Origin: Gymnopus androsaceus JB14
Taxonomy: Eukaryota; Basidiomycota; Agaricomycetes; Agaricales; Omphalotaceae
Assembly: GCA_009733575.1 (NCBI GenBank)
Contig: ML769393.1
Coordinates: 448,447-512,446 of the forward strand
Direction: 5' to 3'
Length of the DNA stretch: 64,000 nucleotides
Part shown: positions 21,920-33,853 of the stretch, in pieces
Numbering within the stretch: position 1 is the stretch's first letter
Layout: each line of letters begins with the position of its first letter
Made by a program: the position numbers and the translations under genes
Notes under the pieces: generated by a model
The model's input: only the letters and a program-made list of their open reading frames with translations
Told to the model about the DNA's origin: nothing
Databases searched by the model: none

Positions 21920-24354
21920 TCAATAATCAAGACTACGTCTGCAAAACACGGTTAGCAGAAGCACTTACGCATCGATTAAATGGTTAAATATCTTCTTAGC
22001 AGTGATTGGCTCGTTGCAATGGGCACAACATAGATTTACAACACATTGCTTGCAATCTGGTTCGGCAGTCAGGATGCGAGATGTTTCTTCACCAAAAGAA
22101 TTGATTCTGAGGGTATGATTATGATGAGGGTTGAATCTGCGTCCGAACATTAACCCCGGCCCATCGAACTATAGCGAGTAATAAGTAACATTAGATGGAT
22201 ATTGCCAAATAAAAGCTGGATTGCCTACCACGTGTGGCCACCTTGTGAATGTGCGCCCACGGACAGAAGTGCAAGATGTGCATTCAATGAGCGGATCAGC
22301 AGAATTCAAGTCCTGTATCGTTGCTGTGGCGGGATCGAGAGAGCAGCCTTTGATAATCACCCTCGACATTTGCGATTTGACCTCGTTGAAACTGAGTTTA
22401 TGAGACATCCATGGACCAATAGTAGCATAACCCCCATCGAGAAAAGCACGAAGCGCTTTACTGTAAGTTGTAAATCGCTCATTGCTTCGACCGTTGGGGA
22501 AGGGATTGTTGAAGCAGCAACGATGATAGAACATTTGGGGATAATACATGTCTGTCTGACCATAGAGTCCACAACCTGTGCATTTAAAGACCGACGTCGC
22601 CAGATGGAGGTCTGAGACGGTAGCAGCGGTCTGGAACTGTCGCATAATCTCGACAACCTCTTGTATTTTTGCAGGTCTCCATTCATCAATGATGCTGGGC
22701 AGATACTCTGAAATCTTCAATCGGAAGAACTCGTCGCCCAAGTATTCGTCATGAGGGGTATTCCAGATCAAATCTTCGAAAAGTTGGTGGGTGATAATAT
22801 CACCTATACCGGGGAAAGGTTCTCGAAGATCGGATACCGCCAGAGTGCGATTGTACTCTTTCATCAGATCAACGTAGCGCTGATAAATGATAGGATTTTG
22901 AGGTTGTTTCGTAGCTAAACGTTGCGCCTTGCAAGCTGATAGCATTTGTACCAATCTCAGTTTTGATACTGTTCCAGCCTTTGAACAGGGTTGAAGTCCA
23001 GTATAATTCGACAAAGAGAGTCTAAAACACCTGTACCATATTCTGTTAGCTTCTTTGACTGGTCGACCAATTTATGGTTGCTGAATTCATCACGAGGCAA
23101 ATACACCTGCCAGCCGGACATGATAATTTTGGCCTCCTCGCGCCATCCGAGTTCGTCTAGCCGATCGAGGATGCTAATTGGACAGTTTGAGGCGAAAGTA
23201 GATGTTGCAAGAGACGCCACTCACGCTTCCTTCCTTTGTTCGCGAATATTTTTTCATTCAAGGTAACGGTCGTAATAACTGTCCCGGAGCCAGATCTCAC
23301 ATAACTGCCCGATGCTGGAGAAAAAACGTAAGCACGGTCAGATACTTCCATGCATATAATGCTTCCTCACCGAGACTTTTCTCTTTCGTTCTGTCAGCTT
23401 TTCAGCAAGCCATGCGCTGCGATCCCCTGGAAGAAGCGTTTCGAATTCCGCTTTTAACTGTGCTGCCAATCCAGGATGGAAAACGCGCCTTTTGTTGGCT
23501 AAAGGATCTTGGTCACGATGAAATGGATAGAGTCGTTAAGCTAACTGACCATCTCCTGGGAGGTATTCCAATGGCAATATATCCCATCGACTTCTAAATT
23601 CTGGCGGCTGGCTTTCGAGGAACGTTATATCAAATATAGGGAAGCTATAGAATGCAGATGAGTGATCAAATTCTCAAAGTCACAAGAAAGACTTACACTG
23701 TCGATAAACACTTTCTACAGCACCTCATGCGAAATGACCAGAGAACATATTCAGGATCTTTGTGGTTGCATACCTGATTGACATTGAATTTTATTACCCA
23801 TAGATACGCGACAGCGAGACTCACATGGCAATAGGAATCGTAGAGAAGATGAGCATATTGAGGCTCGTTCAAATCTTCTGGGAGAGGTGGCAAGTCTCTG
23901 ACGTTCTCGAGAGCAACTCGCCAAACGTTTTCTGACGACTTGCTCATCACGATGCCCCGGAGATCGCTAGTTGACCGGGCGAGTTGCAAAAGATCTTTTG
24001 GATCAAGATAGCAGAAGATCTGCAGGAAGAGAATTAGAAACAGTAAGACAAAGTGGTAGACCTACGCACCTCTAGAACTACCTCTAACGGAACGTCCTTC
24101 GCTAATCTCTCCAGTAGTCCCAATTTTCCGCGAACCTTTCTAAATTGAGCGGGAATCCGATTCTTCTTCGTGCTAGTCTCTGCATTCGCGCTCTTCTTAG
24201 CTCTTTTGCGAGAACGATGCTCCTCCGAGTCATACTCTTCATCTAGTAGCTCTTCAGTTGAGGGCTGCAAGATTTTATGATCCTGCGCCGCAGAAGCTAC
24301 TTCCTTCTCCTGAATTCGAAGTGAGCGACGAATCAGTGAAGAATTCAGGTTCAT
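21920..24354 (-). CDS. F-box protein of agaricomycete type with cysteine motif
   Basis: The first exon (24354-24070) is basic and charged (RSRKRAKKSAN) and ends in the F-box start LAKDVPLEVVLE. The second (24019-23825) completes the F-box (IFCYLDPKDLLQLARST) and carries LNEPQYAHLLYDSYCH. The third (23773-23697) has the CNHKDPEYVLWSFRMRCCRK cysteine motif usual in this family. Later exons give LDELGWREEAK near 23150, IIDEWRPAK near 22690, and further cysteine pairs (CTGCG, CTSC, CKQC, CAHC). The last 19-nt exon ends at 21920. The role is probably SCF substrate recognition with an unknown target. An in-frame TGA at 23254-23256 interrupts an otherwise colinear segment (YLE, stop, KNIREQRKEA). 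It could be a true nonsense mutation or a sequence error. Confidence 0.68.
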
Positions 24355-24415
24355 CGAAAGATTTTGGTTCAAGTGAATCAAGTGTGGCGAAAAGAAGCGC
24401 CACTCGTAGAAATAT

Positions 24416-24439
24416 GATCTTATCTTATCTTATCTTATC
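24416..24439 (+). repeat. Short TATCT tandem repeat
   Basis: Nearly five copies of the pentamer TATCT lie just upstream of the minus-strand F-box gene start. This is a simple microsatellite. Confidence 0.75.
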
Positions 24440-26108
24440 ATCATTGTCCCTGAGTCGCACACTACTCGTCTTTTGTATCTAAATACGCTCTAATAAACTT
24501 ATCAACTTGAATGGCCAGGCGAACTTCTCTTCGCGCTAGATCCGAATATTATTATCCCGCAGAACGGTCCTTTCTTCAAGGAGAACACGGAAAAGAAATT
24601 TGGAAGTGGACAAGGTATTCGTTCGAGTGTTGTTCTCCATGGTATGATGTTTCGCGCTGACTTACTTACTTCCGAATGTTGTTCGCGGCTGTTCACCGTT
24701 ACTTTATTTTTGTTTTTGCTTTCGAAATTCAGTAGCAATAAAGCCCATGATTAATCATCTAAAGAGCTCTACGCAGATTCCTCGTCTATAGACCGCGCAT
24801 TGCCACCGAGAAGACGAATTGCATCGCAGCTCCTTGATTTAGGACTAGAACAAGCCCCTTTTTTGTGCAGAAACCGCCATGGTTGCCTTCGTCGCTGATG
24901 ATACGGCTACAAGGAAGCATTGCCTCATTGTCCGTTTTCCTTCATGTATTAGGCGGCTCCTGTACACTGGATCTACAGCAGCGGCACACTGTGTCTGTTG
25001 CGAGCTTGTCAGCGGGAAGCCCCGAGGTAACGGTGTTTGCCACACCGAATGCTCTGGAACTGGCGCTCAGCACTAGTGTAATAGATCTTCCTTCTCCTTC
25101 CTTCTTTTCTTCCAATCGGCGGTCAGAAGTGTCTGTGTTCGGTTTTTCCGAAAGTTTCAATGCGCTCAATGTCTCTTGTAGGCTTGGCTGGCGGTCGTGA
25201 TCGTGCTCCGAGTGCGATTGTCCAATGTCGTGGATGGATCTCTTCCGGATATCAGGTCAGTCCATACTTATATTATTCTGAGCAGGAGCTACACCGAGTG
25301 CGGAAATTACGGGAGGCAGTCCAACTTCACCTTCCTGTCATCCCGTCGATGAAAATTATGCCGATCCGAACTGCAAACGTTCAAACGTTCAAATCTGGCG
25401 TTGACATACAATGAGTAACAGACGTTTAGGGCTGTAGCATGTCGGCCGGAAGCAGGCCGGAAGTTTTGCTCAGTGCAATCGGAGATATGCTCGAAGCTCG
25501 GGATGTTGACGCTAGCCAGAATGGGGGCTAACCTCCTTCGCGCTATGCATATCTTGTTCCTGAGAGCTGTAATGAAGCGATGGATTCAAGGTTCCTTGCT
25601 GGTTCCTTGTCTTCTTTCTTCTGAATCCAAGCCTTTTACCAACACCCAACAATATATTTCCCAGCAATATATACTGTGGCTACTGTGCACACGAACTTTA
25701 AGAAGTTCTGCGTCATCGAGACCCCCATTCTGTCCAACCATCAGCAAAACCGGCACATATATTGATTGGACGGTAAGGGACTTAAGCGAACAAGAGGATG
25801 AAAATTCCGGCACGTTTGGGATTGGCGCCCTCATCTATCTACATTTAACATTTCTGCGCCAGCCTAATCTCCACAAGCCAAGTCTGTAAACTGTGGGTTT
25901 TGAGAGGTTTTGAGTGAGAGAATCCAACCGTCCCTGGAGGCTGCCTGGAGGGGAAATCAAGCGTGGTCCCGCATTTCCCCACAACCCCGCCTCCACACAT
26001 GATCAGAATTTTATAAAATTAGTCTGATTGACGCCGGTTCTTAACGGAGCTCAAAACGAGCTTTTGAAATTGCCGTATGTCAGTGGCCCTCTCACTCTTA
26101 CCCCCAAG
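24440..26108. other. Long intergenic region, no gene recognised
   Basis: About 1.7 kb holds several short open frames on both strands (for example 24865-25200 plus, 24845-25045 minus), none with a family motif or convincing splice sites. The 24850-25250 stretch is less AT-rich than its surroundings and could hide a remnant. The last 200 bases before 26109 are C-rich and probably include the transporter promoter. Confidence 0.35.
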
Positions 26109-28400
26109 ATGTCCAACTCAACATTCTCGTTGTCCCACCTCTGGGCGAACGCGACGAGCAACCTCGTACCTCGGAAGGAAACGAATGTCAACCGAAAGTC
26201 TCTTTGGACGGCAATTACTGAGATAACACCCCTCCAGTGGGCGGAATTTTGGACGGGTTGGCTCGCTTGGTTGGTTCTTATATTATGTTTTATTTTGTTG
26301 GATCGACTCTGATATCCCCTGCAGGTCCTGTGATGCTATCGGCGAGTCTCCAAAATTCTCTCTCGGAGCTGGTTATTCACTTCTGTGTAGATTTCTTCTC
26401 CGTGTCGTTGAGCGTAACGAGCTTGGCCAAGCAATTCGACCGAGATACCACAGATATAACACAAGCGATAACTTTGACACTCCTCTTTCGCTCACTTGGC
26501 GCTGTTATCTTTGGTATCCTCTCTGATCGTTATGGTCGGAAATACCCGCTGGTGTTCAACCTCCTTCTCGTCTCAGTCCTCGAGCTTGGTGCTGGTTTTA
26601 CCCAAACTTATTCGCAGTTCCTTGCTGTCCGGAGTCTCTTTGGAATTGGTATGGGTGGTAAGTGCTAAGATCTAATGTGCACAAACGATCTTTGTGTTGA
26701 TTGAGGATTTACTATATCTAGGCATCTGGGGTCTAGCGGCTTCAACCGCGCTGGAGAATTTGCCTTTGGAGGCACGTGGACTTGCTAGTGGCGTGTTACA
26801 AGAAGGATACGCTGTAGGCTATCTCCTCGCTGCAGTGATCAACCTCTTCCTCGTCCCGGAGCAATCGCATTCCTGGCGTGCGCTGTTCTGGTGCGCCGCA
26901 GGCATCAGTGCATTTACAGCATTTTTGAGGTTGTTGTTACCGGAGAGTGCAGTGTTTTTAAGAGCGAAGGAGGATGCGAGGTTGAGGGAAGAAAGACTTG
27001 GACGTAGCCTTGACTCGAAAACCAAGATCTTCTTAAGGGAGACGAAGAAGATGTTGAAGAGCCACTGGAAGTTATGCATTTACGCCGTGCTTTTAATGAC
27101 TGGTATGTGGAGAGCAGCTTCCTGCCATTACTTTCATCATCGCTCACCCTGCTACAGGCTTCAATTTCCTCTCTCACGGATCTCAGGTGAATTTCCTATC
27201 TTACATCGTTACTTCCCTCGCACATTGGAGCTGCTTTATTGCGTGTATTCGTTCTTCCTTTTTCATTTTCAGCCCTCCAATTCGTCCTTCCGTTTTCTCC
27301 GTCCAGCCTCAGCCTCAGCATTCCGCGTTTCACATGTTGTACATTTGTTCCTGTTCCCTTTTTACACTGTCTCCCATCCGTCTTTCGCTTTTATCGGGGT
27401 TTCGCTTTTTGTTGCCGTCAGCTAGAACCATGGGTCTTGGACTCCTCAAACGTGTCATGAACGCGTTGTTCCTTACTTTTCCACTGTTTATCATTAGCTG
27501 CTCATCGGCTCTCGTTAACCCCACATTGTGCAATAGGATCTCTACCCAACGTACCTCGAAGTCTCTAAAGGATTTTCCACACACGATGCAACTATCGCGA
27601 CGATCATTGGGAATTGTGTATGTGTTATAACTGACTTGATTGTCAAAGTCCTAGCCTTCTAACCCTATTCCACAGGGCGCTATCGCTGGCGGTGCACTCG
27701 TACGTTTTCCTCCTTTATTTCTTTTAAAAACGATGGAGGTGATTGAAATCGAAACAGGCTGGCTTTATGTCACAATATATCGGTAGAAGACTCACCATCA
27801 TCATCTGTATTCTCCTCGTCGGGTGCTTCATTCCTCTCTGGATTATACCCAACTCGTTTGGGGCATTGAGTGCTGGAGCGTTTTGCATTCAAGTCGGTGT
27901 GCAGGGGGCGTGGGGTGTGATTCCGATCCTATTAACGGAAATCAGTCCACCTGCGTTCCGAGCAACGTTCCCTGGCGTGGCTTACCAGGTCGGGAACATG
28001 ATATCGAGCGCGAGTGCACAGATTGAATCGAGTGAGTTCAAAAGGATTCTTTTAAAACAATGCTAGTGCTGATATCTTTCTTTTTATTCCAGCTGGAGGT
28101 AACAACATCAAAACGACCGTGAACGGAAAGCTCGTACCAAACTATGCCACAGTTCAGGGCATCCTCATCGGTGTTGTCGCCGCCTTCACTCTCATCATCA
28201 CTCTCTTCGGACCAGAGAAACACGGGTACCAATTCGAGACCCATCGGGCAGCCTTCGAGGAGGGTGGAGGTGACGATGATGCGGTTATAGGTGAAGATAT
28301 TCCAGCCGGTTCTCAAGATGGTGATGCAGATAGCCAAGAGAATGAGAAAGGAAGGACGGAAATGATTGAGGGAAGGCCGGATTTGATTGACAAAGTGTGA
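26109..28400 (+). CDS. JEN1: JEN1-type monocarboxylate (lactate/pyruvate) permease, MFS
   Basis: Nine exons (26109-26269, 26325-26341, 26391-26657, 26722-27102, 27158-27186, 27537-27617, 27676-27699, 27758-28031, 28093-28400) join in phase to 513 residues with about 12 hydrophobic segments. The N-terminus has the JEN/SHS signature TPLQWAEFWTGWLAW followed by CDAIDFFSVSL. The MFS motif between helices 2 and 3 is GILSDRYGRKYP, and the second half has SQYIGRRLT. The protein would import lactate, pyruvate or other short monocarboxylates with protons at the plasma membrane. The C-terminal tail is acidic and cytosolic. Exon 2 is 17 nt and is followed by a GC-AG intron (GCGAGT). Intron 5 is 350 nt, long for this window. 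Substrate choice within the family cannot be read from sequence. Confidence 0.88.
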
Positions 28401-29101
28401 GGGCTGGGAGAATGAAATACTTCAAGAAGTGTCCGATGATCTTTTACGTTCTACATACGACTCGTTTTATGTCTTTTTCGTTTCAACTCGAATGTATTTG
28501 TATCCAGGATACTACGGTACTACTTAGCAGTATCTAGTGCTATCGTCGGCGGAAAAGTGGGAAAAACGAACAACTAGAGGGTATGCATGCACTGAATAAA
28601 ATTTACTCGGTAATTGAATATTCAGATACCGGCTAATAAGTATAGGTATTCATTGACTAGATTGACATCTGGGCGTTTGCAGGGCGTCTATGTTGATCAA
28701 ACGCGCCGGGTACAAGCGCGCGTTTGATGTACCTGTGGTAAAAGCAACAGTATTCAACAGTATTGCTTAAACCGCCAAGCAGCGATTAAAAGTCGAAAAA
28801 AAATCACCGGAAATTCGGGTTCTCAACTCTTTGCAAGGGGCACGTCTCGCAAAATCCTTCAACTTCAAAAATTCCCTTCATCAAAATCTAAAAATCAATC
28901 CGCATGCCTCGAACACGCTGAATTCACCACTAATTCATGATGCACTTTGTACATGTGGCTATGAAATGCAAACATCTTGACTTTTCCTTATCGGAGCTAC
29001 CACATGGCCTTTGTAGTTTTTTTCCCTCTTCAATTACAGTCCTTTCACTGGCACTACCAACGCGCGACTGATCGTTTTACTACAGCTTCATTATTTGGAA
29101 A
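28401..29101. other. Intergenic region with a perfect hairpin
   Basis: This is spacer between the transporter and the zinc-finger gene. It is AT-rich, with one notable inverted repeat at 28696-28728. No gene is seen. Confidence 0.4.
28696..28728. repeat. Perfect 11-bp inverted repeat (hairpin)
   Basis: ATCAAACGCGC at 28696-28706 is the exact reverse complement of GCGCGTTTGAT at 28718-28728, with an 11-nt loop. It lies about 300 bases past the transporter stop and 370 before the next gene. It could be a dyad binding site or a chance palindrome. It has no U-run typical of a terminator and none would be expected in a fungus. Confidence 0.7.
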
Positions 29102-30651
29102 ATGTCCAAGCTGGTATGTCGCTGTTCAAGTCAATACTCCTGGTCTTACAGTGTGAACAGGTTCTCAAATTTAAAGGAGATGGAACCTTTGGAGACCCTG
29201 CGATCTGCGACCGATGTGGTATCAAAGTCGCTCGCAGTGGGGATATACATAGACATATGCTTAGCCACCTTAGCGCAGAGGAAAAGGTTGTGAGGCGAGT
29301 ACCCTTGCAAATTTATTTTTCCCTCGCTGTCCCTGATCATTGCTACTTTGTAGGTCTCACGCGTGCCCTTACCCTGATTGCGGGTATACGAGTTTGCAGA
29401 GGGGAAATGTGGCCACGCATATTCGTACTATACAGTAAGTTATTGCACCACTAAATCTTTTGAGTCAACTCGGATAGGTTACTATGACCCCGGTTCTCAA
29501 GTGCCATCTTATAATTCTTAATCTCAATCGTTTTTTTCATCGCTTAGCACGAAAGTCAAGGATCAGCGATGCCCTGACCCCGAATGCAACTTTGCCACCT
29601 CCGATCCAGGCTCCCTCACTCGCCATAGAAAGAGACTGCATAATTATGTCCCAGCGAATCCTAGAAAGCGACATCCTCGTCCTCCAGAATGGGACGACTT
29701 CAACAGACAAATGCACTTCTCCCACTGGTCGAGTAGCTCAGCTTCTCCACCTCCATCTTCAGTGCCACTTGGTTATTGTTGCTCACCGGTTGATTCGCTC
29801 CGCCCACCCAGGAAGATTGCTCAGTGTTACCAGTCGACTCAGACCAAACGGAATTTCGATACTCACCAGCTTGTTCAAGCTTTCCATCACCCTCTTCAGG
29901 GCAAATATTTAATCAATATTCCCTTCGCCCCACCCAGGAGGCTCGCTCAGTGTCGCCAGCCGACTCGGAACAAACATACTCCCCAGCTCTCTCAAACTTT
30001 CCAGCTGGAATATATAATCAATTTCCACATCTCCCTGCCCAGGAGGCTCCTTTATTATCGCCAGCCGACTCGGAGCAAACAGATTTTCGATACTCTCCAG
30101 CTTTCTCAAACTTTCCAGCCGCTTCAGGGCAAATATATAATCAGTTCTCATATCTCCCAGCCCAGGAGGCTCGCTCAGTGTCGCCACCCGACTCGGAGCA
30201 GCCGGACGTTCGATATTCACCAGCTTACTCAGAAGGGACTCCCTCTGATTCTGGGAGATCTTCATTCGAGGTCACCCGGGCGGCCTCAATCTTGTCTTCC
30301 ATCTCTTCAGGGAAAACAGATAACGGAAGCTCAGCTTGCCCTGGGCGTATGGCTTTCTCAGACTTGCCACCACCCATCGCTTCAGACATAGATAATCGAT
30401 ACTCAATTCGCTCTGCTTGGTCGGCTTGTCCTATTGCGCCACCTCCCGCGTCAGGGCCAATAGACAATCGATACAGACTTCGCCCGGCTTGCGAGGCTTT
30501 CTCAAACTTTCCTCCTGCTCCGAGTCCAGGGCAGCAAAGTAATCGATTCTCCATTGAGACTCGAGATGCCTCGGTCACATACTTGCTCTACAAACCTAGG
30601 TCACAGCCCGCGACTCGAAAATCGGAGGAACCCAACCGATACCGCCGTTGA
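29102..30651 (+). CDS. C2H2 zinc-finger protein with repetitive C-terminal tail
   Basis: Five exons (29102-29113, 29161-29294, 29354-29434, 29548-29761, 29812-30651) join in phase to 426 residues. Three zinc fingers follow each other: CDRCGIKVARSGDIHRHMLSH, then CPYPDCGY ending THIRTIH, then CPDPECNF ending HRKRLH. A DNA-binding nuclear role is likely. The tail is disordered, rich in Ser, Pro and Gln, with about four related 40-residue units (SVSPADSEQ and NFPA landmarks). The intron after 29294 has a GC donor (GCGAGT). The start is uncertain: an unspliced reading from the ATG at 29116 is also open. The 50-nt intron 29762-29811 is needed to reach the tail frame and is the weakest junction. 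Confidence 0.7.
29812..30235 (+). repeat. Tandem repeats encoding the zinc-finger protein tail
   Basis: Related units begin near 29818, 29944, 30049 and 30172. Each contains the nucleotide block CCAGCCGACTCGGA or a close variant and a CAGGAGGCTCGCTCAGTG-type block. Unit length is about 105-126 nt. Because lengths are mostly multiples of three, the tail can expand or shrink without frame loss. Confidence 0.75.
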
Positions 30652-31885
30652 AAAGCGAAACATATTCCTGTCTGCGTACATCCAACTGCTTTTCATACTT
30701 CCCAGTCCCTTTTTATGGTACGTTCCTTACTGCTCCTGATCAAGTTTTCAGTTTCATGGGTCACAGAGACAAACTCCGGATTCCATGATCATGATGCTGG
30801 TACGACACTGGCCCAGGGCATGGTGATCCACCCAGACATATAGAATATATGCATCCATCCACCGGATCGCCTATATATTATGCGTTTGCGTACCTAACCT
30901 AGGGGAGATGATGGTTGTATCCCACCAACTCGAAGGACAATCAGTAACGAGGGGATGGATGTGTACGAGGACTTGGACAGATCTGAATCTTAAGCTCTCT
31001 CTGTATTTTTGGCTTTCGACTATCCCTTTTTCGACTGATTCTCGTCCTAATGTAGAGTACGTATGTATATCTGAGTTGATGTAGAAAGATTTGATTTAAT
31101 ACTCTGTGTATGTAGTCTGCATTGAGACTAACTCTGTACGAACCGTTCTTTCCAAAGCGTGGGCAAGAGAGGATATTTTAAATGAATGAGAATCGAAGCA
31201 TTAAATATTAGTCGTCGCCCCTTTAGGAAATCTATTTACAGCTTTGCCCTTCTTGATTTGTCTCATCAGCGGACCGAGCTATAGAGAAAATAAAATCCAA
31301 GTCCAACAACGACTGAGGTAGCCTAAGACAAAGGCAAGCTTAGCCTTAGCCTTCAAGAACCAACTAGGTTTTTAAAGTACCGTAGAGTTAGTACCGAGTA
31401 TTTCGCGTCCCTTGGCCTCCACATCACCGCCCAGCGTGCTTATCGGACTCCTGAGTGCAAAGAATGAGATTCAAGCCATGCCGCAGCAATATAAAGCTTC
31501 CACAATCCGTCGAGCTTTTCGACTATTGCCTAGAACTTGCCCTATGACTAGGTCAATACGATCGTAACATTCTTCAGCCAAGTTAAAATAAACGCGCGAT
31601 GAGAGCCTCAAGTAGATAGTCAGATTTCTGCCGTACCAACCAACCCATATGTAGTTTGCTTCGAGCTCGTTTAACCGAATATGCAATACCTCTGAGTCTA
31701 CCTTGCAACCTTCGGCCCTTCATTTCCAAGCTTTTAGTTCAAAGCCACATCCTCCGAACCGAATCCTTTTTTCACTTTCTTCATAGAAAGACGAATCTAG
31801 GTCCAAAGCTAGTGGGGCGCAGACGATATACTTATAATGTCGTTTAAACCGCATCTCCTCTCATACCACCCTACTCGGAGGTTGC
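30652..31885. other. Intergenic region, no gene recognised
   Basis: About 1.2 kb of AT-rich spacer lies between the zinc-finger gene and the secreted-protein gene. Short frames near 31471-31847 show no motif. Nothing else was seen. Confidence 0.35.
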
Positions 31886-32481
31886 ATGATGATATTTTCC
31901 CTTGCAGCATTCTCATTCCTTGCTCTTGCTGGTAGCTCTTTGGCTCAGGGAGCATATTTTGCTTACCCTCAGAACGGAGCAACAATAGTTGCTGGAAATA
32001 TCACTATCAAGATAGATCGTCCAGTCAGTGTACATTCTACATATTTATGTTTCCTAAATCTCACTCACAGTGATTATTAGACTCCTTCAGCGCCCACCGT
32101 CGAAGCCGCTATCGGTCTAGGCATGAGCTCCTGCCGCGAAGAAGGCACTGGCGAGCTTGAACATTCCGAGTCTTGTCCATCTCCGGAGGTCTCCTTCGAG
32201 TACCTCTTCTACGCCGGCGGCTTTAACCCTCAAAGGCCCACCGAAGTCCACTTGGGTGACGACTTTAACGCGTTCCAAAACTTTACAGTCGAGATTCCAG
32301 CGTCGATGAAGGGTCGTGCGGTACTGGGTTTCCTGCATTCAAGTTTTGGTAGAGGGGTGAGTATTAGTCTTCGTTCTCTTGTCGCTCATGATTGACTGGT
32401 ATTCCTGGATAGGCTGCTGGCTACTTTCCTTTCTACGAGGCGGTAAATGTTACTGTTAATGTGGTCGAGCCTGCCTACTAG
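31886..32481 (+). CDS. Small secreted protein, function unknown
   Basis: Three exons (31886-32023, 32081-32356, 32413-32481) join in phase to 160 residues. The N-terminus MMIFSLAAFSFLALAGSSLA is a signal peptide with a likely cleavage after SLAQ. The mature protein begins AYFAYPQNGATIVAGNITIKI and keeps two cysteines (MSSCREE, SESC). Its layout, a short beta-rich domain starting with a YP-x-NG-x-T motif, resembles an uncharacterised group of secreted basidiomycete proteins. Either of two adjacent ATGs (31886 or 31889) could be used. No catalytic motif was recognised. Confidence 0.78.
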
Positions 32482-32639
32482 TAGGAGGCGCAACTTGGAA
32501 AACAAGAAAACAGTGAATTCTAATAAAAGGTTGTCCGTAGAGATACAAATATACTTGGGGAGATTATGTCTGAATGGCTCGCAGACCCTCCCTGATGCGA
32601 TATTCCCAGTATCTACAAAAAAAAAAGTGAGCATGGTTA

Positions 32640-33853
32640 CTAGGTCATGAACAAAATGAAATCGCACTTTTTCCGAGCCACATCATGCTCATTTCCGAGG
32701 GACTTCCATAGCTATAAGCAAGTCAAAGTCAGTATCATGAGAAGTTGGAGGGCAAGTAACTAGTTATTAACCTCCGTTGCCTTCAACATACTATCTCCTC
32801 CCTCCGCTTCATAAATATCAGCGAGGAATTCGACGGCAGCCGCACAAGGCAGGTGCGCATCCTTGGAGGGCGGGGGATTATCCAAATCAACCAAATCCGC
32901 TTTCTGGTCATCATTCGGTAGCGTATACGGCTGCACAAAAGCAATCATTTTAGAATAAGGTATGCCGTTGTGGTCCAAAATTCCGCGGAGATAATTCCAT
33001 GCTGAAGCGTTATTGGGGGCTAACGATATGCTCTGCTTCACGTATCTGAGAGGGAGAGTATAATCAGCACAACAGTAGAACTGTTCTCTTCCATAGACTT
33101 ACATCAGCTCCCGCCTGAGTATCCTCTCTGTATCCTGCTCTCCATCTCGAACTCCAGATTGAAACACAGTAAAGAACCGATGATGCCACGCAGAATTATT
33201 TCGGATATCAGCATTCAACAATTCATCGACAAAATCAAGTTCTCCGCTCCAAAGACTGTCGTCATTAAAGTACGCGAGGAGCCATTGCCGATAGGACCAA
33301 GTATGGTAGTTCTTTGCGTCTTCTCTGAACGTTTTCGCGATAAAGACCAACTCTGTAGCTGGTTTACGGATTTTGAGCATTAATAGCCGTCTGTGGTGCC
33401 ATACTTGATAAGTCTTGAGGTACGTGATGGCTAGCTCGTCCATTAGACGTAGCTCATCTTCGAGATCGGCCTCGATTGCCAATAGGGTCTCGTATCGATA
33501 CTGCCTGGATGAGAAGAGAGATCAATGGATCGAACCATAAACCTTGTTGCGACAAACCAAGCAGTATAATGAGCAGGATTGAGTCGTATGATGCGTTCTG
33601 TGAGGTCTAGAACTCTCTGGCTCTTTTCCCCCGTCTTGACGATTCCACGAAAGTAATCTGCAGCATCTTTGTCTAGATTTCCTTTAGTTAGGTTTACCGA
33701 ACCAGATGATAATCGATACATACAAATATCCTTATAGAATATTGGGGCCAAAGGATTCACGTTCTCGTACTGCTCGACAGGTATAACGTCGCTCCATTCC
33801 GGACGGTCAGCGTAGCGAGGAGGTTCAGGTGCAGACGTAGTAGGAGACGACAT
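32640..33853 (-). CDS. RAM2: Protein farnesyltransferase / geranylgeranyltransferase type I alpha subunit
   Basis: Four exons (33853-33558, 33504-33103, 33045-32772, 32711-32640) join in phase to 347 residues, the normal length for this subunit. Prenyltransferase alpha repeats are visible as W-x-x-R/N-L helical hairpins: NPAHYTAW, YQVWHHRR, NYHTWSYRQW, NNSAWHHRF and NNASAWNYLRG. The N-terminus has the family block RPEWSDVIP. The protein pairs with a beta subunit in the cytosol and attaches farnesyl or geranylgeranyl groups to CaaX proteins such as Ras and Rho. The last 72-nt exon supplies the usual KSLGNEHDVARKK ending. The gene lies 281 bases downstream of YRA1 on the same strand. Confidence 0.92.

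Noticed and set aside
22202..22615. 137-codon plus-strand frame
   Set aside because: It lies opposite the longest exon of the F-box gene and has no motif.
24865..25200. 111-codon plus-strand frame
   Set aside because: No motif, no splice context, overlapping frames of similar quality on the other strand.
27239..27630. Frames inside the 350-nt transporter intron
   Set aside because: They lie between a good donor at 27187 and a good acceptor at 27536 and show only hydrophobic low-complexity sequence.
28038..28337. Minus-strand frame opposite the transporter tail
   Set aside because: It is antisense of the acidic C-terminal tail, a common shadow effect of GAT/GAG codons.
29711..30391. Alternative frame of the zinc-finger tail (226 codons)
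   Set aside because: It is contiguous with the zinc fingers, but the composition is basic and Cys/Tyr-rich and it ends early, while the other frame keeps recognisable repeats to 30651. The choice is not final.
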